Source of the DNA: Cryomorphaceae bacterium
GTDB lineage: Bacteria; Bacteroidota; Bacteroidia; Flavobacteriales; Schleiferiaceae
Assembly: GCA_003451355.1 (NCBI GenBank)
Contig: DMDX01000023.1
Span: 1-5,092 of the forward strand
Length of the DNA stretch: 5,092 nt
Reading direction: 5' to 3'
In this document: in pieces, positions 1 through 5,092 of the stretch
How positions within the stretch are numbered: position 1 is the first letter of the stretch
Layout of the letters: each line of letters starts with the position of its first letter
Made by a program: the position numbers and the translations under genes
Notes under the pieces: generated by a model
Told to the model about the DNA's origin: nothing
The model's database searches: none
Seen by the model: only the letters and a program-made list of their open reading frames with translations

Positions 1-614
1 GGCGTCAGTTGGTCCAGGCCGCTGACGAGTAGGTCGGCGTCCAGTCCGTGGCCGATTCCGACCACCTTCATGCCGCAGCGGCGGGCGGCTTCGACTCCGG
101 CTTCGGAATCTTCGAACACCACACACTCCTCGGGCTTGAGGCCGAGGCGGCGGGCGCCTTCGAGAAAGACTTCGGGGTCGGGCTTTGACGCGGTCACGAC
201 GTTGCCGTCAACCATGGCATCAAACAGCGGAATCCAGCCCAAACGCTCCAAAATGAGCGGGGCGTTTTTGGACGCGGAACCCAGCGCAATCTTGATTCCC
301 GCGGCGCGGCTCGCCCGCAAGAATTCGTGGGCCCCGGGCAGGTAGTCGTCGGCCGGCATACTCTGAACGAGTTCGAGGTACCAGTCGTTTTTGAGGGTCA
401 TCCAGTGCTGCTTCTCAGCGTCCGAAAGGCTTTTGCCGCCCCAGGCAAGGATGCGGTTCAGGGATTCCGCCCGCGAAACGCCCTTGAGCTGCTCGTTCTC
501 GGCTTCGCCAAAATGAATTCCGAGCTCGGCCGCCATGCGCTGCCAGGCCAAAAAGTGGTACTGGGCCGTGTCGACCAGCACCCCGTCGAGGTCAAAAAGA
601 AATCCGCGGATCAC
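1..614 (-). CDS. pgmB: Beta-phosphoglucomutase, HAD superfamily (3' end beyond left edge)
   Basis: This enzyme interconverts beta-D-glucose 1-phosphate and glucose 6-phosphate in the cytoplasm, feeding the product of maltose or trehalose phosphorylases into glycolysis. I translated it by hand from a GTG at 614-612; 204 codons are visible of the roughly 215-220 usual for the family, so only a short C-terminal piece is missing. HAD motif I is FDLDGVLVDT, with the nucleophile D8 and acid/base D10. Next come the cap-domain segments H20, W24 and QLKGVSR (42-48), motif II SAS (113-115), motif III K144 in SKPDPEVF, and the Mg-binding E168-D169 in FEDSEAG. The QLKGVSR cap loop and the SASKN segment are typical of beta-PGM, not of generic HAD phosphatases. 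The GTG start overlaps the TGA of the upstream kinase gene (GTGA), implying translational coupling. The next in-frame ATG (codon 27) would remove the catalytic aspartates, so GTG is the only sensible start. It is the last visible gene of the pfkA operon. Confidence 0.93.
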   Translation of the reverse strand, partial: MIRGFLFDLDGVLVDTAQYHFLAWQRMAAELGIHFGEAENEQLKGVSRAESLNRILAWGGKSLSDAEKQHWMTLKNDWYLELVQSMPADDYLPGAHEFLRASRAAGIKIALGSASKNAPLILERLGWIPLFDAMVDGNVVTASKPDPEVFLEGARRLGLKPEECVVFEDSEAGVEAARRCGMKVVGIGHGLDADLLVSGLDQLT

Positions 615-1486
615 AGGGCCTGGGGTTCGAGAACCCGCAGCACGTCAATGTGGTACTCCACCAAGCGGTTCACTGGCTTGGCTTGGGTGCGTCCGTAGCG
701 CACGCCGGCTTCGGCGCAGGCTTTTTGGAGCAGCGGCTCAAAGGCCTTGGCCACCGAGCCCACAAAGTTCACCTGGGCGCCTTGGCGGGCCTCGGCGAAG
801 CAGAGCACGTGGAACTCGATAAAGGCCTTAAAGCCCTCGAATACAATCTCTTGAATGTACGGATGCTCAGCGTGGTCGCCGGCAAATCGCGCGTAGTTCG
901 CGAGGTAGACGTTGGCGTTGGGCTCGTTGTACACGGCCTGAAAAATCTCGGCTTTGCCGACGCCGTAGGCTCCGACAAAGGCGGCGTGCAGGTCTGCGGG
1001 CAAGCGCTTGTACAAGAAGTCGCGCACCAACCGCTTGCCGATGTAGCTGGCAGAACCCTCGTCGCCCAAAATGTAGGCAAGCGCGGGCACCTCTTCGTGT
1101 ACGGCGGTACCGTCGAAGTAGCATGAATTGGATCCGGTTCCGAGAATGCACGCGATGTGCGGCTCGCCAAAGTAGGTGGCGTAGGCCGCGGCAAGCAAGT
1201 CGTGGTCGACCAGGACGTTGGCTGACGTGAACACGCGCTCAAGCCCTTCGGCGATGATCGCATTCAACGCATCCGACGAACAACCGGCTCCGTAAAAAAA
1301 GACCTTCTCCACCGAAGGGGCGTGGGCCATGATTTGGGATTCGGCGCGCAGCGTGCGCTCGACTTCGTCCGCGTCGTGAAAGTAGGGGTTGAGGCCCTTG
1401 ACCGACCAGCGTCCGACCTCAGTGGCCGAAGCGTCCAAAAGAATCCAATCGGCTTTGGTGGAGCCGCTTTCGACGATAAATACCAT
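611..1486 (-). CDS. BadF/BadG-family sugar kinase, N-acetylglucosamine kinase-like
   Basis: This is a cytoplasmic ATP-dependent kinase of the actin/hexokinase fold, 291 aa, the usual size for the short Bacteroidota members annotated as N-acetylglucosamine kinase. The phosphate-1 motif is SGSTKADW (7-14). The probable catalytic base is D96 in VDHDLLAAAYAT. The phosphate-2 motif is GTGSN (116-120), followed by LGDEGSASYIG (140-150), which matches the GDEGSAYWI segment of animal NAGK. An adenosine-type motif FVGSVA lies at 241-246. The ATG at 1486 is 6 bp from the gapA stop, and the TGA overlaps the pgmB start, placing the gene inside the glycolytic operon. Family membership is clear from the motifs, but substrate is not. 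GlcNAc or glucosamine is the standard annotation; glucose is a reasonable alternative here, because the neighbouring beta-phosphoglucomutase implies a disaccharide phosphorylase pathway that releases free glucose. I therefore give no gene symbol. Confidence 0.88.
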   Translation of the reverse strand: MVFIVESGSTKADWILLDASATEVGRWSVKGLNPYFHDADEVERTLRAESQIMAHAPSVEKVFFYGAGCSSDALNAIIAEGLERVFTSANVLVDHDLLAAAYATYFGEPHIACILGTGSNSCYFDGTAVHEEVPALAYILGDEGSASYIGKRLVRDFLYKRLPADLHAAFVGAYGVGKAEIFQAVYNEPNANVYLANYARFAGDHAEHPYIQEIVFEGFKAFIEFHVLCFAEARQGAQVNFVGSVAKAFEPLLQKACAEAGVRYGRTQAKPVNRLVEYHIDVLRVLEPQAL

Positions 1487-1492
1487 AACTTC

Positions 1493-2491
1493 TTAAGATT
1501 GAGCTGCCATGCGCACTGCCATGTCGGCCATGCGGGCAGAGTAGCCGGCCTCGTTGTCGTACCAACCCATGATTTTCACCAGGGTTCCGTTGGCCAACGT
1601 GATGCCAGAGTCAAAAATGCACGAGTGCGTGTTGCCCACGATGTCGGCAGACACGATGGGGTCTTCGGTGTACTGCAGAATGCCCTTCATCGGACCTTCA
1701 GCGGCGGCCTTCATGGCAGCGTTGATTTCGGCAGCGGTAGCGGGCTTTGCCAATTCTACCGTTACGTCAGTTGCTGAGCCCGTGAGTGTTGGGACGCGAA
1801 TCGCGTATCCGTCGAGCTTGCCTTTCAGTTCGGGAAGCACGAGGCCCACGGCCTTGGCGGCCCCGGTGGTGGTCGGAATCATGCTCACCGCAGCGGCGCG
1901 TGCGCGGCGCAGGTCGCGGTGCGGAGCATCCTGAATGCTCTGGTCGTTGGTGTAGGCATGCACGGTAAGCATGTAGCCTTTGACCACCCCAAAGGTGTCG
2001 TTGAGGACCTTCATCATCGGAGCCAAGCAGTTGGTCGTGCACGAAGCGTTGCTGAATACGTGGTCGTCGGGACCGAGGATGCCCTCATTTACGCCCAGAA
2101 CTACGGTCTTTACGTCGTCGGCCTTTGCAGGGGCGCTGAGGCCCACCTTCTTGGCGCCGGCCTGCAGGTGCAGCTCAAGCTGCTCTTTGCTGGTGAAGAT
2201 TCCGGTCGATTCGATCACGAGGTCCACGCCCAGCTCGCCCCATGGAAGCTCAGCGGGGTTCTTGATGGCGGTAATGCGGATCTCTTTTCCGTTGACGATC
2301 AGGCTGTTTGGCGTGTGCGACACCGTGCCTTGGAAGCCTCCGTGCGCCGAGTCGTACTTGAGCAAGTGCGCCAAGGTGGCGGTGTCGGTCAGGTCGTTGA
2401 TGGCCACAATCTCAACGTCGGGACGTACGATGAGGTTGCGAAAGGTGAGGCGGCCGATGCGGCCAAATCCGTTGATAGCGATCTTATTCAT
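1493..2491 (-). CDS. gapA: Type I glyceraldehyde-3-phosphate dehydrogenase
   Basis: This enzyme oxidatively phosphorylates glyceraldehyde 3-phosphate to 1,3-bisphosphoglycerate with NAD in the cytoplasm. It is 332 aa, full length for the family. The Rossmann motif NGFGRIGR lies at 7-14. D33 at the end of the second beta strand favours NAD over NADP. The catalytic site is SNASCTTNC with nucleophile C151, paired with H178 in TVHAYTNDQ. The S-loop segment HRDLRRARAA lies at 191-200, the phosphate-binding R232 in IRVPT, and the C-terminal WYDNEAGYS at 310-318. A small oddity is L236 in PTLTGS, where many relatives have proline. The ATG at 2491 directly precedes the conserved first strand, so the start is secure, and no Shine-Dalgarno sequence is visible before it. 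It lies 29 bp after pfkA and 6 bp before the sugar kinase, consistent with co-transcription. The single gap gene in this context suggests the glycolytic isoform, but a second copy elsewhere cannot be excluded. Confidence 0.97.
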   Translation of the reverse strand: MNKIAINGFGRIGRLTFRNLIVRPDVEIVAINDLTDTATLAHLLKYDSAHGGFQGTVSHTPNSLIVNGKEIRITAIKNPAELPWGELGVDLVIESTGIFTSKEQLELHLQAGAKKVGLSAPAKADDVKTVVLGVNEGILGPDDHVFSNASCTTNCLAPMMKVLNDTFGVVKGYMLTVHAYTNDQSIQDAPHRDLRRARAAAVSMIPTTTGAAKAVGLVLPELKGKLDGYAIRVPTLTGSATDVTVELAKPATAAEINAAMKAAAEGPMKGILQYTEDPIVSADIVGNTHSCIFDSGITLANGTLVKIMGWYDNEAGYSARMADMAVRMAAQS

Positions 2492-2520
2492 AGCGAGTAC
2501 AAAAAAACGAGTAAAAAGAG
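2492..2520 (-). other. pfkA-gapA spacer, T-rich on the coding strand
   Basis: This 29-bp gap reads, on the transcribed strand, two T runs each followed by ACTCG (TTTTTACTCG, then a longer T run and GTACTCG) just before the gapA ATG. I see no hairpin ahead of the T runs, so it does not look like an intrinsic terminator, and no proper TAnnTTTG promoter element is present. It probably serves only as an unstructured translation-initiation region, as is usual in Bacteroidota lacking Shine-Dalgarno sequences. Confidence 0.4.
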
Positions 2521-3492
2521 TTAAATGGACAGTATTCGGGCGATGCGTATCAAATCTTCGTCGAGCGAAGCTTTGTTGAGAATGGCCATGGGTAGATGGG
2601 TGTGCGCAAGCTGGCCGCTTACGATGCCCACCATGACGTCGGACTTGCCGTTCAGCAAGGCTTCCACCGCCGCCACGCCGAGTCGGCTGGCGTTCACTCG
2701 GTCGAGCATGCTGGGCGATCCGCCCCGCTGAATGTGTCCGAGAATGGTGACTTTGACGTCGAGGTCGGGGTTGTGTTGCTTGAGCGCGTCGGCGAGCTCA
2801 AAGGGGGTTCCGAGGCGGTTGCCTTCGGCTACGACGACGATGTTGCTGGTTTTTTTGCGTTCGGCGCCCTGGTCAATCGCAGCCTTGAGCTCTTCGATGG
2901 TCGTGTTGCGCTCAGGAAGCACGATGCTAATGGCGCCCGTCGCAAGACCGGAGCTCAGTGCAATGAATCCGGCGTCGCGGCCCATCACCTCGACCAAAAA
3001 GAGGCGGTTGTGGCTGTTGGCGGTGTCGCGAATCTTGTCGATGCTCTCTACGACCGTATTGCTCGCGGTATCGTATCCGATCGTGTAGTCGGTACCATAC
3101 AGGTCGTTGTCGATGGTGCCCGGAATCCCAACCACCGGAATCGCGTGCTCTTCAAAAAGTTTGTGGGCGCCGGTAAAGGTTCCGTCTCCGCCAATCACCA
3201 CGAGGCCGTCGATGCCCTGGGCGCGAAGGTTGGCGGCGGCCTCGGCACGGCCCTCTGGGGTGCGGAATCGTTGGCTGCGCGCGGACTTGAGAATGGTTCC
3301 GCCCTGGGCGAGGATGTTGCGCACGCTTTTGCTGTCGAGCGGAACAAAATCCGCCTCAACCAATCCGTCGTAGCCGCGGTACACGCCTACGCATTCAAGT
3401 CCATAAAAAGAAGCGGACCGCACCACGGCGCGGATGGCGGCGTTCATTCCAGGGGCGTCTCCCCCTGAGGTCAGCACGGCTATGCGTTTCAT
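2521..3492 (-). CDS. pfkA: ATP-dependent 6-phosphofructokinase
   Basis: This enzyme phosphorylates fructose 6-phosphate to fructose 1,6-bisphosphate, the committed step of glycolysis, in the cytoplasm. From the chosen start it is 323 aa, the usual length for bacterial PfkA. It opens with MKRIAVLTSGGDAPGMNAAI, as E. coli PfkA does. ATP use is indicated by GGDGT (101-105), with G104 where PPi-dependent enzymes have Asp. The catalytic motif PGTIDND carries D128. Substrate contacts lie in MGRDAG (170-175) and GHIQRGG (252-258). R21 and R25, allosteric-site arginines in the E. coli enzyme, are present, so effector control is likely. The frame stays open to an upstream ATG at 3525, but those 11 extra residues match nothing in the family and would run through the regulatory repeats, so I prefer the ATG at 3492. 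It is the first gene of the leftward operon and diverges from the NUDIX regulator gene. Confidence 0.96.
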   Translation of the reverse strand: MKRIAVLTSGGDAPGMNAAIRAVVRSASFYGLECVGVYRGYDGLVEADFVPLDSKSVRNILAQGGTILKSARSQRFRTPEGRAEAAANLRAQGIDGLVVIGGDGTFTGAHKLFEEHAIPVVGIPGTIDNDLYGTDYTIGYDTASNTVVESIDKIRDTANSHNRLFLVEVMGRDAGFIALSSGLATGAISIVLPERNTTIEELKAAIDQGAERKKTSNIVVVAEGNRLGTPFELADALKQHNPDLDVKVTILGHIQRGGSPSMLDRVNASRLGVAAVEALLNGKSDVMVGIVSGQLAHTHLPMAILNKASLDEDLIRIARILSI

Positions 3493-3497
3493 ACGAT

Positions 3498-3525
3498 TAG
3501 CGAAGATAGTGTTCAAAGTACACAT
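3498..3525. repeat. Regulatory direct repeat, copy 1 (candidate operator)
   Basis: This 28-bp unit starts with TAGCGA and ends with TAGTGTTCAAAGTACACAT (3507-3525). The latter matches copy 2 at 15 of 19 positions. Inside it, 3509-3523 is an imperfect palindrome GTGTnCnnnGnACAC centred on 3516, a plausible dimer-binding site. It lies 15 bp before the pfkA ATG and covers the near-match -7 element for that direction. Binding of the NUDIX regulator is inferred, not shown. Confidence 0.6.
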
Positions 3526-3527
3526 AG

Positions 3528-3558
3528 TAGCGAGAATGTTAGTGTCCGAAGTACATTT
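3528..3558. repeat. Regulatory direct repeat, copy 2 (candidate operator)
   Basis: This 31-bp unit also begins with TAGCGA and ends with TAGTGTCCGAAGTACATTT (3540-3558). Relative to copy 1 it has a 3-bp insertion between these two blocks. Its palindrome is TGTnCnnnGnACA (3543-3555), centred on 3549, exactly 33 bp (about three helical turns) from the centre in copy 1. It overlaps the plus-strand TACATTTG element, so a bound protein here could block or modulate transcription of the regulator gene. Confidence 0.6.
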
Positions 3559-3559
3559 G
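3552..3559 (+). promoter_or_regulatory. Candidate Bacteroidota -7 element (TACATTTG) for the regulator-permease operon
   Basis: TACATTTG is an exact match to the TAnnTTTG -7 consensus known for the primary sigma factor of Bacteroidota. It ends 7 bp before the ATG at 3567, so the transcript would start at or within a few bases of the start codon. I could not find a TTG -33 element about 20 bp upstream, which lowers confidence. The element overlaps copy 2 of the regulatory repeat. Confidence 0.4.
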
Positions 3560-3566
3560 TCTACCT

Positions 3567-4253
3567 ATGCAGAACCCCAACGTTTCAGTTGACTGTGTGG
3601 TTTTTGGCTTTGACGGCCAAAAACTCAATGTCTTATTGATTGAGCAAGAGGACTTTGGCCAAGCTTGCCGCTTTGCCCTTCCTGGTGACCACCTTGAAGA
3701 GGACGAGGACCTCGACCAGTCTGCGGCCCGCGTGCTGCGTGAGCTAACCGGCCTCAGTGGCCTGTACCTGCAGCAGTGCGGAACCTTCGGGGACCCCAGC
3801 CGTGTCAAGGACCCGAAAGACTTGCCGTGGCTGACCCACGTGCGCAAGGATCCGACCGCCCGAGTCATCACCGTCGCATACTATGCCCTCATTAAAATGA
3901 CGGATTTCAATCTCTTAGCCTCGAGTTTTGCCGCCCGCGCCTTTTGGCACGACGCCAACGAAATGCCGCGTTTGGCCTTTGACCACAATACGATTTTTGA
4001 CCAGGCCCTCACCACCCTGCGTCGCGAACTAAGCGAGTTGCGCGTCGGCTTTGAACTTTTGCCCAATAAGTTCACCCTCAGCCAGATGCAGGCAGTCCAC
4101 GAGGCAATCCTGAACTCGAACTTCGACAAGCGGAACTTCCGCAAAAAGGCGCTGAATGACCAGTGGGTGGTTCCGCTCGACGAAAAGCAAACCGGAGTGG
4201 TCCATAAGCCCGCCCGGCTCTACATGCGCAACCCCGAACGCGCTCAAAACTAG
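3567..4253 (+). CDS. NUDIX-domain transcriptional regulator (NrtR-like, sugar-utilisation type)
   Basis: This 228-aa protein joins an N-terminal NUDIX fold (about 6-150) to a C-terminal winged helix (about 160-225), the architecture of the NrtR family. In Bacteroidota, members of this family control sugar use, for example the arabinose regulator AraR of Bacteroides. The domain begins VSVDCVVFGFDG right after the ATG, which fixes the start. The NUDIX box spans G40-L63 but is degenerate: the segment RVLRELTGL has V56 and L60 where the metal-binding Glu residues of the RExxEE core belong, leaving E59. Hydrolase activity is therefore unlikely and ligand sensing is the probable role. The winged-helix half shows LLPNKFTLSQMQ (164-175) and DKRNFRKK (187-194), both typical of NrtR-like DNA-binding domains. 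The gene lies 6 bp upstream of the permease and is divergent from pfkA, so it probably regulates both. The ligand is unknown; a sugar or sugar phosphate is an inference. Confidence 0.88.
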   Translation: MQNPNVSVDCVVFGFDGQKLNVLLIEQEDFGQACRFALPGDHLEEDEDLDQSAARVLRELTGLSGLYLQQCGTFGDPSRVKDPKDLPWLTHVRKDPTARVITVAYYALIKMTDFNLLASSFAARAFWHDANEMPRLAFDHNTIFDQALTTLRRELSELRVGFELLPNKFTLSQMQAVHEAILNSNFDKRNFRKKALNDQWVVPLDEKQTGVVHKPARLYMRNPERAQN

Positions 4254-4259
4254 CACCAT

Positions 4260-5092
4260 ATGGCAACCAGCTCTTCGACCGGCTCTGCGGCCGCCACAGG
4301 CCCCAAAAAGACCCTCAATTTTTGGCAAATCTGGAACATGAGTTTCGGCTTCTTGGGCATCCAGTTCGGCTTTGCCCTTCAGGGAGGCTTTATGTCGTCC
4401 ATCTTTCAAAACTTGGGCGCGAGCAAAGACGAGCTGCCCGGACTCTGGATCGCCGCCCCCCTCACGGGACTGATTGTGCAGCCCATCATTGGGTACTTAT
4501 CGGACCGCACCTGGAGTCCGCGCTTTGGCCGCCGCCGTCCCTACTTTTTGGTCGGAGCCGTCTTGAGCACGCTGGCGCTTTTTTTCATTCCCAACTCTCC
4601 GGCGCTCTGGGTTGCCGCCGGACTGCTTTGGGTCCTCGACGCCTCCATTAACATTTCGATGGAGCCCTTTCGGGCCCTCGTCGCCGACAAACTTCCCGAC
4701 CAGCAGCGCTCGTACGGGTTTGTGGCGCAAACGCTGATTATCGGCATCGGAACCTGGATCGCCAGCAACCTTCCGTGGCTTATGAGCACACTGGGGGTAT
4801 CTACAACGGCTCCTGAGGGTCAGATTCCGCCCTCGGTGCATTGGGCGTTTGCCATCGGCGCCGTGGTCTTCATGGCCTCCATTCTGTGGACCGTATTCAC
4901 CACCACCGAAGAACCGCCCGCCGACATGGAAGCCTTTCACGCGCACCGCCGTGCCACTGCGGGAATCGGTGGAGCCCTTCGCGAGATCACCTCGAGCTTT
5001 CGCCACATGCCGGGCGTGATGTGGAAGCTAGGGCTCGTGCAGTTCTTTAGCTGGTTCGCCTTCTTCACCATGTGGAACTTTGCCGGCCCGGC
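4260..5092 (+). CDS. MFS sugar permease, SLC45/GPH-like (3' end beyond right edge)
   Basis: This is an inner-membrane secondary transporter, probably a proton symporter for a disaccharide such as maltose or sucrose. I translated it by hand from the ATG at 4260; 277 codons are visible before the edge, a little over half of the usual 430-500. After a Ser/Ala-rich leader (1-17) comes FWQIWNMSFGFLGIQFGFAL (21-40), the characteristic first helix of this subfamily. Helix 2 (about 60-80) follows, then the MFS motif A-type loop GYLSDRTWSPRFGRRRP (78-94), and helix 3 (about 95-112). The helix 4 signature LDASINISMEPFRALVAD lies at 126-143, with helices 5 (about 150-172) and 6 (about 192-213) after it. 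A hydrophilic central loop and the start of helix 7 (about 255-277) complete the visible part. The gene starts 6 bp after the regulator stop, so the two are co-transcribed. Subfamily assignment is strong; the actual sugar is inferred from the pgmB gene of the divergent operon. Confidence 0.9.
   Translation, partial: MATSSSTGSAAATGPKKTLNFWQIWNMSFGFLGIQFGFALQGGFMSSIFQNLGASKDELPGLWIAAPLTGLIVQPIIGYLSDRTWSPRFGRRRPYFLVGAVLSTLALFFIPNSPALWVAAGLLWVLDASINISMEPFRALVADKLPDQQRSYGFVAQTLIIGIGTWIASNLPWLMSTLGVSTTAPEGQIPPSVHWAFAIGAVVFMASILWTVFTTTEEPPADMEAFHAHRRATAGIGGALREITSSFRHMPGVMWKLGLVQFFSWFAFFTMWNFAGP

Larger units (their letters stand above)
3493..3566. promoter_or_regulatory. Divergent promoter/operator region between pfkA operon and regulator-permease operon
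   Basis: This 74-bp region is the only substantial non-coding stretch, and it must hold the promoters of both divergent units. It is visibly more AT-rich than the flanking genes. It contains two imperfect copies of a roughly 30-bp unit and a TAnnTTTG-type element on the plus strand. On the minus strand the first repeat contains TACTTTG (3520-3514), a near match to the Bacteroidota -7 element with the spacing one base short. No matching -33 TTG was found for either direction. Shared control of both units by the adjacent NUDIX regulator is an inference from this arrangement. Confidence 0.7.

Noticed and set aside
650..1126. A 158-codon plus-strand open frame opposite the sugar kinase
   Set aside because: It is a shadow of the kinase gene, whose ATP-binding and catalytic motifs are intact on the minus strand.
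2492..2520. T-runs between pfkA and gapA considered as an intrinsic terminator
   Set aside because: No GC-rich hairpin precedes either T run, and the same-strand downstream genes are closely spaced, so transcription most likely continues.
1919..2579. Two overlapping ~200-codon plus-strand frames opposite gapA and the pfkA-gapA spacer
   Set aside because: Both run antisense across conserved GAPDH active-site codons and carry no recognisable domain. No promoter-like signal precedes them.
2596..3468. A 290-codon open frame on the plus strand opposite pfkA
   Set aside because: It lies wholly antisense to a textbook PfkA and its translation shows no family motif. Long antisense frames are expected opposite GC-rich genes with strong third-position bias.
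3493..3566. Intergenic repeats considered as a mini CRISPR array, riboswitch or attachment site
   Set aside because: There are only two degenerate copies with essentially no spacer, no conserved riboswitch-like structure was apparent, and no integrase or Cas gene is present. An operator pair explains them better.
4497..5006. A 169-codon minus-strand open frame opposite the permease gene
   Set aside because: The plus strand encodes a clear SLC45-like permease with all expected motifs. The antisense product is rich in Arg, Gly and Lys and resembles nothing recognisable.

Overview
The window looks like a chromosomal stretch of a Bacteroidota bacterium, possibly from a flavobacterial or related lineage. 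Four things suggest this. The proteins resemble Bacteroidota versions of their families, most clearly the short BadF-type sugar kinase, the NUDIX-winged-helix regulator and the SLC45-like MFS permease. No clear Shine-Dalgarno sequence precedes most starts. A TAnnTTTG-type promoter element sits before the regulator gene. Finally, pfkA, gapA and a BadF kinase lie side by side. By eye the base composition is high for that phylum (well above 50% GC). The taxonomic call is an inference.

Layout: two divergent transcription units separated by 74 bp. The leftward (minus-strand) unit runs 3492 to 1 and reads pfkA (6-phosphofructokinase), gapA (NAD-type glyceraldehyde-3-phosphate dehydrogenase), a BadF/BadG-type N-acetylglucosamine-kinase-like sugar kinase, and pgmB (beta-phosphoglucomutase, cut by the left edge). 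The gaps are 29 bp, 6 bp and a 4-bp overlap, so this is very probably one operon. The rightward unit (3567 to the right edge) encodes a NUDIX-domain transcriptional regulator with a degenerate NUDIX box. After 6 bp comes an SLC45/GPH-like MFS sugar permease, cut by the right edge.

Functional reading: the permease would import a disaccharide such as maltose or sucrose. A phosphorylase, not in the window, would split it into glucose and beta-glucose-1-phosphate. PgmB would convert the latter to glucose-6-phosphate, the BadF kinase could phosphorylate the free sugar, and PfkA and GapA would carry the carbon down glycolysis. The NUDIX regulator is well placed to control both units from the shared intergenic region.

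The most interesting non-coding signal is in that region: an imperfect tandem duplication of a roughly 30-bp unit (3498-3525 and 3528-3558). Each copy carries an imperfect palindrome TGTnC-N3-GnACA, with the two centres exactly 33 bp apart. These are good candidates for operators of the adjacent regulator. No RNA genes, CRISPR arrays, insertion sequences or clear intrinsic terminators were found. The genes themselves are recognisable metabolic families, not an unknown system.
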